Below are positions 4,859 through 8,357 of a stretch of DNA of 8,357 nucleotides, in pieces (position 1 is the stretch's first letter; each line of letters opens with the position of its first letter). This DNA comes from an uncultured Clostridia bacterium (GTDB taxonomy: Bacteria > Bacillota > Clostridia > Oscillospirales > Oscillospiraceae): the NCBI GenBank assembly GCA_946006895.1, contig CAMFZO010000051.1, forward strand, positions 1 to 8,357, given 5' to 3'. The position numbers and the translations under genes were made by a program. Under the pieces are notes generated by a model. The model was given only the letters and a program-made list of their open reading frames with translations, was not told the origin of the DNA and did no database searches.

Positions 4859-6615
4859 TATGTCAGCTCCTCTCTTGAAAGCTGGGAATAGGCGATCTGG
4901 CGGTAGACCTCGCAGCTTTCCATCAGTTGGGTGTGGGTGCCGATGCCCGCCATACGGCCCTCGTCCAGGACGACGATCTTGTCCGCGTCGCGGATGGTGC
5001 CGATGCGCTGGGAGACGATGATCCGGGTGGCGCTGCCGCATTCTCTGTCCAGGGTGCGGCGCAGGGTCCGGTCGGTCTTGTAGTCCAGGGCGGAGAAGGA
5101 GTCGTCAAAGAGGAAGATCTCCGGCTTGCGGCAGACGGCGCGGGCAATAGAGAGGCGCTGCTTCTGACCGCCGGAAAGGTTGTCGCCGCCCTGCGCCACA
5201 AAGCTGTCGGCGCCCTGCTCCATTTGGTCCACAAATTCCGCCGCCTGAGCGGTCTGGATGGCGTGAGAAACCTCGTCGTCTGTGGCGTCGGGACGTCCGT
5301 TGTCGCCGTAGGTGACGTTGGAACGGACCGTTCCGCTGAAGAGCACCGCCTTCTGGGCCACGTAGCCCAGCTTGTTGTGCAGGGCCTCCTGGGAGTATTC
5401 CCGCACGTTGACCCCGTCCACCAGGACCTCGCCCTCAGTGGCATCGTAGAACCGGGGGATCAGGTGCAACGCGGTACTCTTGCCGCTGCCGGTGGCACCG
5501 ATGAAGGCCACCGTTTCGCCTGGCTCGGCGGTAAAGGTCAGATCGTGGAGGACATCCTCCTCCGCATCCGGGTATCTGAATGTAACATGGCGGAACTCCA
5601 CCCGGCCCCGCTGGCTTTCGTCGCCGGAGGTACGCTTGCCGTCCAGAATGGCGGGGGTCATGTCCAGGACCTCGCAGATGCGCTTGGCCGAGACCTGGGC
5701 GCGGGGCAGAAGAATGAACAGGGCCACCAGCAGCATGAAGGACATGACCACCTGCATGGCGTAGGAGGAAAAGACGATCATGTCGGAGAACAGGCCCAGC
5801 TTTTCGGTCATGGCGGCGGCGTTGATGAGGGCCGCGCCGATCCAGTAGATGGCCAGGGACAGACCGGAGAGCACCATCTGCACCCCGGGCATCAGGCACT
5901 GAAGGGTACGGACGGCGCTGAGGTTGGTCCGGGTCAGGACCTCGTTGGCTTTCTCGAATTTTTCCTCCTGGTAGCCCTCGGCGTTGTAGGCCCGCACCAC
6001 GCGGATGCCCGTCAGATTTTCGCGGGTGACGCGATTGAGGTCGTCGGTGAGGACCTGCAGGCGCTTGAACTTGGGCAGCACCACCAGCATCCCCACGCCC
6101 ACCAGGGTCAGCAGCAGGATCACCGCCACCGCCGTGGCAAAGGACCACTGCCAGCTTTTGCCGGAGATCTTCAAAATGGCCCAGATGGCGGTCAGGGGGG
6201 CTTTCAGGACCACCTGCAGGCCCATGACCACGGCGTTCTGGACCTGGGTCACGTCGTTGGTGGAGCGGGTGATGAGGCTGGCGGTGGAAAAGGCGCCGAT
6301 CTCCTCCATGGAGAAGGACTGGACGCGGTCAAAGAGCCGCAGCCGGAGCCGGGCGCCGAAGTCAGAGGCGATCCGCGCCACAATAAAGGCCACGATGGCT
6401 GAGGCCAGCAGACTGCCCAGGGCGCACAGGAGCATTTTCCCTCCGGCGGTGAGGATAGCGCTCATGGCGCTGCCTTCGGTCTGCACCAGAGTGGTGATCT
6501 CCGACATATAATCCGGCAGCGTCAGGTCCAGCCAGACCTGCACCAGAATAAAGAGGAAACTCACCGCCGTCAGCAGCCAATCGCGCTTTGAGAGGGTTTT
6601 AAACAGCTTGAGCAT
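4858..6615 (-). CDS. Heterodimeric ABC exporter subunit with degenerate ATPase site
   Basis: A 585-residue half-transporter, translated first. Membrane helices lie within residues about 13-310, and the ATPase domain runs from about 338. Walker A GATGSGKST at 373-381, Q421, canonical signature LSGGQ at 480-484. After Walker B (FLFDD, 501-505) Asp505 stands where the catalytic Glu should be, and the switch His is Gln536 (VSQRIGTI). In BmrC, LmrC and TM287 these two changes mark the half that binds ATP but hydrolyses it poorly. Together with the downstream gene it makes one asymmetric pump. The start ATG at 6615 has AAAGGA (6629-6624) at 8 bases. An in-frame ATG at 6684 would add 23 residues rich in Pro and Arg with no ribosome site, so I reject it. 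The ribosome site can be buried in a leader hairpin. Confidence 0.95.
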   Translation of the reverse strand: MLKLFKTLSKRDWLLTAVSFLFILVQVWLDLTLPDYMSEITTLVQTEGSAMSAILTAGGKMLLCALGSLLASAIVAFIVARIASDFGARLRLRLFDRVQSFSMEEIGAFSTASLITRSTNDVTQVQNAVVMGLQVVLKAPLTAIWAILKISGKSWQWSFATAVAVILLLTLVGVGMLVVLPKFKRLQVLTDDLNRVTRENLTGIRVVRAYNAEGYQEEKFEKANEVLTRTNLSAVRTLQCLMPGVQMVLSGLSLAIYWIGAALINAAAMTEKLGLFSDMIVFSSYAMQVVMSFMLLVALFILLPRAQVSAKRICEVLDMTPAILDGKRTSGDESQRGRVEFRHVTFRYPDAEEDVLHDLTFTAEPGETVAFIGATGSGKSTALHLIPRFYDATEGEVLVDGVNVREYSQEALHNKLGYVAQKAVLFSGTVRSNVTYGDNGRPDATDDEVSHAIQTAQAAEFVDQMEQGADSFVAQGGDNLSGGQKQRLSIARAVCRKPEIFLFDDSFSALDYKTDRTLRRTLDRECGSATRIIVSQRIGTIRDADKIVVLDEGRMAGIGTHTQLMESCEVYRQIAYSQLSREELT

Positions 6616-6616
6616 A

Positions 6617-6675
6617 AACGGATTCCTTTCCGGAGCTTCGCGGATGCCGCGCCGGTGGGCGGGCGGACATCCGTT
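6617..6675 (-). promoter_or_regulatory. Leader hairpin able to hide the exporter ribosome site
   Basis: In the transcript, bases 6675-6665 (AACGGAT, a bulged G, TCC) pair with 6626-6617 (GGAATCCGTT), ten pairs with one bulge. The second arm contains the GGA of the Shine-Dalgarno AAAGGA and the bases up to the one before the ATG. A smaller hairpin (CGCGG and CCGCG, 6639-6651) sits in the loop. This would lower translation unless opened. Inference from pairing alone. Confidence 0.45.
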
Positions 6676-6703
6676 GGGTCGCATGAAATGATGTATCCGG
6701 TCG

Positions 6704-6716
6704 GCCGCACTGCGGC
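6704..6716. promoter_or_regulatory. 13-base palindrome just downstream of the exporter promoter
   Basis: GCCGCA and TGCGGC around a single C. With a predicted transcript start near 6726, the palindrome covers roughly +11 to +23, a place where a bound repressor would block the promoter. The one-base centre makes an RNA hairpin unlikely in this exact register. No regulator gene is adjacent. Confidence 0.35.
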
Positions 6717-6732
6717 AGTCCGATAGGGCATC

Positions 6733-6741
6733 ATTATAGCA
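6733..6741 (-). promoter_or_regulatory. Extended -10 promoter of the ABC exporter operon
   Basis: On the minus strand TGC precedes a perfect TATAAT (6738-6733), an extended -10 element. No good -35 hexamer is found 16-18 bases upstream, as is usual for extended -10 promoters. The leader to the start codon at 6615 would be about 110 bases, long enough for regulation. Confidence 0.65.
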
Positions 6742-6816
6742 GAAATTTCCCCGGGAGTTGTGTTGAAATTGTGAACTTTTTCGCCGGGAAAACGGAACGC
6801 CTGCCCTTTTGTTTTT

Positions 6817-6851
6817 GTGAACAGCGAACGGTGAAAAGTGAATAGTGAATA
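6817..6851 (+). repeat. Heptad array, five units
   Basis: Units from 6817: GTGAACA, GCGAACG, GTGAAAA, GTGAATA, GTGAATA. The order matches arrays at 1622 and, inverted, 2089. It lies upstream of the exporter promoter. Confidence 0.9.
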
Positions 6852-6859
6852 GGTTTGGT

Positions 6860-6874
6860 GTCTGCTGCGCAGAC
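6860..6874 (+). repeat. GTCTGC-type hairpin
   Basis: GTCTGC (6860-6865), loop TGC, GCAGAC (6869-6874), identical to 1591-1605 and likewise followed by GATT. It follows the heptad array directly, as in the 2089/2064 and 2937/2912 copies. Confidence 0.85.
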
Positions 6875-6885
6875 GATTGTATTTT

Positions 6886-6956
6886 GTAGGGGCGGCTATC
6901 AGCCGCCCGAATACTATGAGGCTGCTTTCCAACGGGCGGCTGATAGCCGCCCCTAC
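6886..6956. mobile_element. 71-base MITE-like element with perfect 23-base inverted ends
   Basis: Positions 6886-6908 and 6934-6956 are exact reverse complements, starting GTAGGGGCGG and ending CCGCCCCTAC. Each end is itself a palindrome (GGGCGGCT and AGCCGCCC around 3 bases). Only 25 bases lie between. No transposase and no clear target duplication were seen, so it would be non-autonomous; alternatively it is two separate palindromes that landed in opposite orientation. Confidence 0.6.
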
Positions 6957-7110
6957 ACTAATACTCCATACTTGGCGTAGGGCGCGACCACTGGGCGCGC
7001 CGTAAATTGAAATCCGTGCGCGACAGCGCACACATTACCTGTTCACTATTCACTGTTCATTGTTCACTGTTCACTGCTTCTATCAATGGGCGGACAGAGT
7101 CGTCCGCCCC
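6954..7110. repeat. Direct repeat, copy A (157 bases)
   Basis: Composite unit: TACACTAA start, GC-rich block (6974-7003), A/T spacer (7004-7013), GTGCGC hairpin (7016-7031), five heptads on the minus strand (TTCAC or TTCAT at 7042, 7049, 7056, 7063, 7070), then the GGGCGGAC palindrome. It is followed at once by copy B. Confidence 0.85.
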
Positions 7111-7113
7111 TAC
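7088..7113 (+). repeat. Palindromic element, GGGCGGAC type, copy A
   Basis: Arms GGGCGGAC (7088-7095) and GTCCGCCC (7102-7109), loop AGAGTC, tail CTAC (7110-7113). Loop and tail match the GGCATGGC element at 2984-3009. Confidence 0.9.
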
Positions 7114-7259
7114 ACTAAGACCCCATACTTGGCGTAGGGCGCGACCACTGGGCGCGCCGTTCTTTTTGATCCGTGCGCAGAGCGCACACATTACCTGTTC
7201 ACTGTTCATTGTTCACCGTTCACTGCTTCTATCAATGGGCGGACAGAGTCGTCCGCCCC
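7111..7259. repeat. Direct repeat, copy B (149 bases)
   Basis: Same composite as copy A. Differences are concentrated: the 10-base A/T spacer (7161-7170) is different, the GTGCGC hairpin loop (7173-7187) is one base shorter, and the heptad array has four units (7198, 7205, 7212, 7219) in place of five. These two changes account for the full 8-base length difference. Confidence 0.85.
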
Positions 7260-7262
7260 TAC
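7237..7262 (+). repeat. Palindromic element, GGGCGGAC type, copy B
   Basis: Arms GGGCGGAC (7237-7244) and GTCCGCCC (7251-7258), loop AGAGTC, tail CTAC (7259-7262). Identical to the copy at 7088. Confidence 0.9.
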
Positions 7263-7283
7263 AAAGTTTATTGAGAGTATGGC

Positions 7284-7307
7284 GGGCGGCTGATCGCTGC
7301 GCAGCCG
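7284..7307 (+). repeat. Decayed GGGCGGCT palindrome
   Basis: GGGCGGCTGAT (7284-7294) matches the left half and loop of the palindromic element, but the right half is altered to CGCTGCGCAGCCG and lacks the CTAC tail. Confidence 0.55.
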
Positions 7308-7342
7308 TTGGCAAGGTATGAGCGCTACGGATGCGCCGTACC

Positions 7343-7372
7343 CCCTGCGGGTGCTGTCCCTGCGGGTGCAAC
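7343..7372. repeat. 15-base tandem duplication
   Basis: Two consecutive 15-base units (7343-7357 and 7358-7372) share the first 12 bases, CCCTGCGGGTGC, and differ in the last three (TGT against AAC). It lies in the non-coding tract 7263-7396, in which I see no gene. Confidence 0.75.
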
Positions 7373-7396
7373 CGGGGACTTCTGCGCTTTGTGCGC

Positions 7397-7431
7397 AAAA
7401 AAACCTGGGGCGGCCGATGACCGCCCCAAGG
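7397..7431 (-). terminator. Intrinsic terminator after the sugar-importer ATPase gene
   Basis: On the minus strand CCTTGGGGCGG (7431-7421) pairs with CCGCCCCAGG (7413-7404), ten pairs and one bulge around a 7-base loop, followed by seven T residues (7403-7397). It lies about 20 bases after the stop codon. The plus strand also has TTTTT after the hairpin (7433-7437), so it may work both ways. Confidence 0.9.
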
Positions 7432-7451
7432 GTTTTTATACCACAATAAAA

Positions 7452-8357
7452 TTACAGCAGATTCTGCTCCGTTTCCCTGTCGAACAGGTGCATCAGCGAC
7501 GGGTCGAAGTCGAAGCCCACATCCGCGCCGGTACGGACGCTGTCCAGATCCAGGCCCGCCGTGGGGATCACCGCCACCACGTCCCGGTCCGCCACAGTCA
7601 GGTGCAGATGCATTTCGCTGCCCATCATCTCCGACACGTCGATCTTGGCGCTGAAATGATTGCCGCCCAGAGTCAGATGGACCGGACGCACACCGACCAC
7701 CAGGTCCGTCTCCGGCTGCTGCTTTGCCCGCAGGGCCTGCTGCTGCGTCTGGCTCAGGGTGATCTGCCTGCCCAGCAGCTCCACGCTGTAGGTATCGCCG
7801 CGCTTGACCAGCCTGGCATCCTCAAAGAAGTTCATCTGCGGCGTGCCGATGAAGCCCGCGACGAACAGGTTCTGCGGATGGTGGAACACCTCCTGGGGCG
7901 TGCCGATCTGCTGGATGAAGCCGTCACGCATGATGACGATACGGTCGCCCAGGGTCATGGCCTCGGTCTGGTCGTGGGTGACGTAGACAAAGGTCGTGTC
8001 GATGCGGGAGCGCAGCTTGATGAGCTCGGCGCGCATCTGATTGCGCAGCTTGGCGTCCAGGTTGGACAGAGGCTCGTCCATGAGCAGCACCTGGGGGTTG
8101 CGGACAATGGCGCGGCCGATGGCCACACGCTGCCGCTGACCGCCGGACAGAGCCTTGGGCTTGCGGTCCAGATATTCGGTGATGCCCAGGATCTCCGCGG
8201 CCTCACGAACCTTCCGGTCGACCTCAGCCTTGGGGACCTTCTTCAGCTTCAGGGAGAAGGCCATATTTTCATAGACCGTCATATGGGGATACAGGGCGTA
8301 GCTCTGGAAGACCATGGCGATATCACGGTCCTTGGGGGCCACGTCGTTGACCAGACG
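7452..8357 (-). CDS. ugpC: Sugar ABC importer ATPase, UgpC/MsmX/MalK type, 3' part
   Basis: The last 301 residues of a carbohydrate-importer ATPase; the gene continues past the right edge, since the frame is open to base 8357, and about 70-80 N-terminal residues with Walker A are missing. In the visible part: Q-loop MVFQSYALYPHM (Q18), signature LSGGQRQR at 70-77, Walker B LLMDE at 91-95, D-loop SNLD, switch His in VTHDQ (H128), then the CUT1-type regulatory part from about 165 with MNFFEDARL, GVRPVHLTL and a C-terminal beta-domain ending FDRETEQNLL. Such ATPases power sugar or glycerol-phosphate uptake and in Firmicutes are often shared between several importers. No permease gene is visible here, fitting a shared ATPase. 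The GTG at 8342-8340 that opens MAPKDRD is internal and not a start. The symbol is a family label; msmX or msmK would be equally fair. Confidence 0.93.
   Translation of the reverse strand, partial: RLVNDVAPKDRDIAMVFQSYALYPHMTVYENMAFSLKLKKVPKAEVDRKVREAAEILGITEYLDRKPKALSGGQRQRVAIGRAIVRNPQVLLMDEPLSNLDAKLRNQMRAELIKLRSRIDTTFVYVTHDQTEAMTLGDRIVIMRDGFIQQIGTPQEVFHHPQNLFVAGFIGTPQMNFFEDARLVKRGDTYSVELLGRQITLSQTQQQALRAKQQPETDLVVGVRPVHLTLGGNHFSAKIDVSEMMGSEMHLHLTVADRDVVAVIPTAGLDLDSVRTGADVGFDFDPSLMHLFDRETEQNLL

Noticed and set aside
3038..4891. 617-residue plus-strand open frame, and a similar one at 4927-6402
   Set aside because: Both are antisense to the ABC exporter genes, His/Gly/Asp-rich as expected from reverse reading of GC-rich codons, and have no recognisable domain.
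4859..5041. N-terminal extension of the second exporter subunit back to 5041
   Set aside because: It lies wholly inside the upstream gene in another frame; ATG 4858 has a good ribosome site and the usual TAATG coupling.
6616..6684. 23-residue N-terminal extension of the first exporter subunit
   Set aside because: The extension is Pro/Arg-rich with no ribosome site before 6684, whereas ATG 6615 has AAAGGA at 8 bases and starts a typical exporter N-terminus.
6817..7259. CRISPR array
   Set aside because: The repeats are 7-base tandem units or composite modules without 20-40 base repeats separated by unique spacers, and no cas gene is present.

Overview
The window is GC-rich and Firmicute-like: strong Shine-Dalgarno sites (AAGGAGG type), sigma-A-like promoters, a TetR regulator with a DUF308-type membrane protein, a BmrCD-type drug exporter and a CUT1-type sugar ABC ATPase. 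Together with abundant intergenic heptad repeats and palindromes, this points by inference to a high-GC gut clostridium of the Oscillospiraceae type (Oscillibacter/Flavonifractor/Lawsonibacter-like). No 16S or other marker is present, so this is not proven.

Layout. Positions 1-133 (minus) hold the N-terminal end of an ABC ATPase, running off the left edge. A 209-base divergent promoter region separates it from a plus-strand two-gene operon (343-1511): a TetR-type repressor overlapping by ATGA a six-helix membrane protein, closed by a strong hairpin terminator at 1515-1553. From 1554 to 2183 there is no gene, only repeat modules. A small, compact protein-kinase-like gene (2184-2690, minus) sits between this and a second repeat tract (2711-3009). 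An operon on the minus strand (6615 down to 3074) encodes the two halves of a heterodimeric ABC exporter joined by a TAATG stop/start overlap. The first-translated half has a degenerate ATPase site (Asp after Walker B, Gln for the switch His); the second has the canonical Glu and His but an LSQGQ signature. This is the arrangement expected of one asymmetric pump. A third repeat tract (6817-7372) follows, then a terminator and the 3' part of a sugar-importer ATPase (UgpC/MsmX type) running off the right edge.

The most unusual content is the repeats. Three intergenic tracts contain eight arrays of a 7-base unit (consensus GTGAACA, usually five copies, both orientations), four small hairpins with GTCTGC/GCAGAC arms, four with GTGCGC/GCGCAC arms, and GC-rich palindromes ending in CTAC. 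The modules recur in a fixed order, form a near-perfect 30-base inverted repeat, a 71-base element with perfect 23-base ends, and a tandem duplication whose copies differ by exactly one heptad. Two palindrome types share the same loop, while their stems differ by compensating changes. No transposase is visible, so these look like non-autonomous (MITE/REP-like) elements or a structured repeat family of unknown function.

How the genes work together: the TetR protein probably controls its own operon; the exporter halves assemble into one pump whose long leader could hide its ribosome site; the two edge genes belong to systems continuing outside the window.
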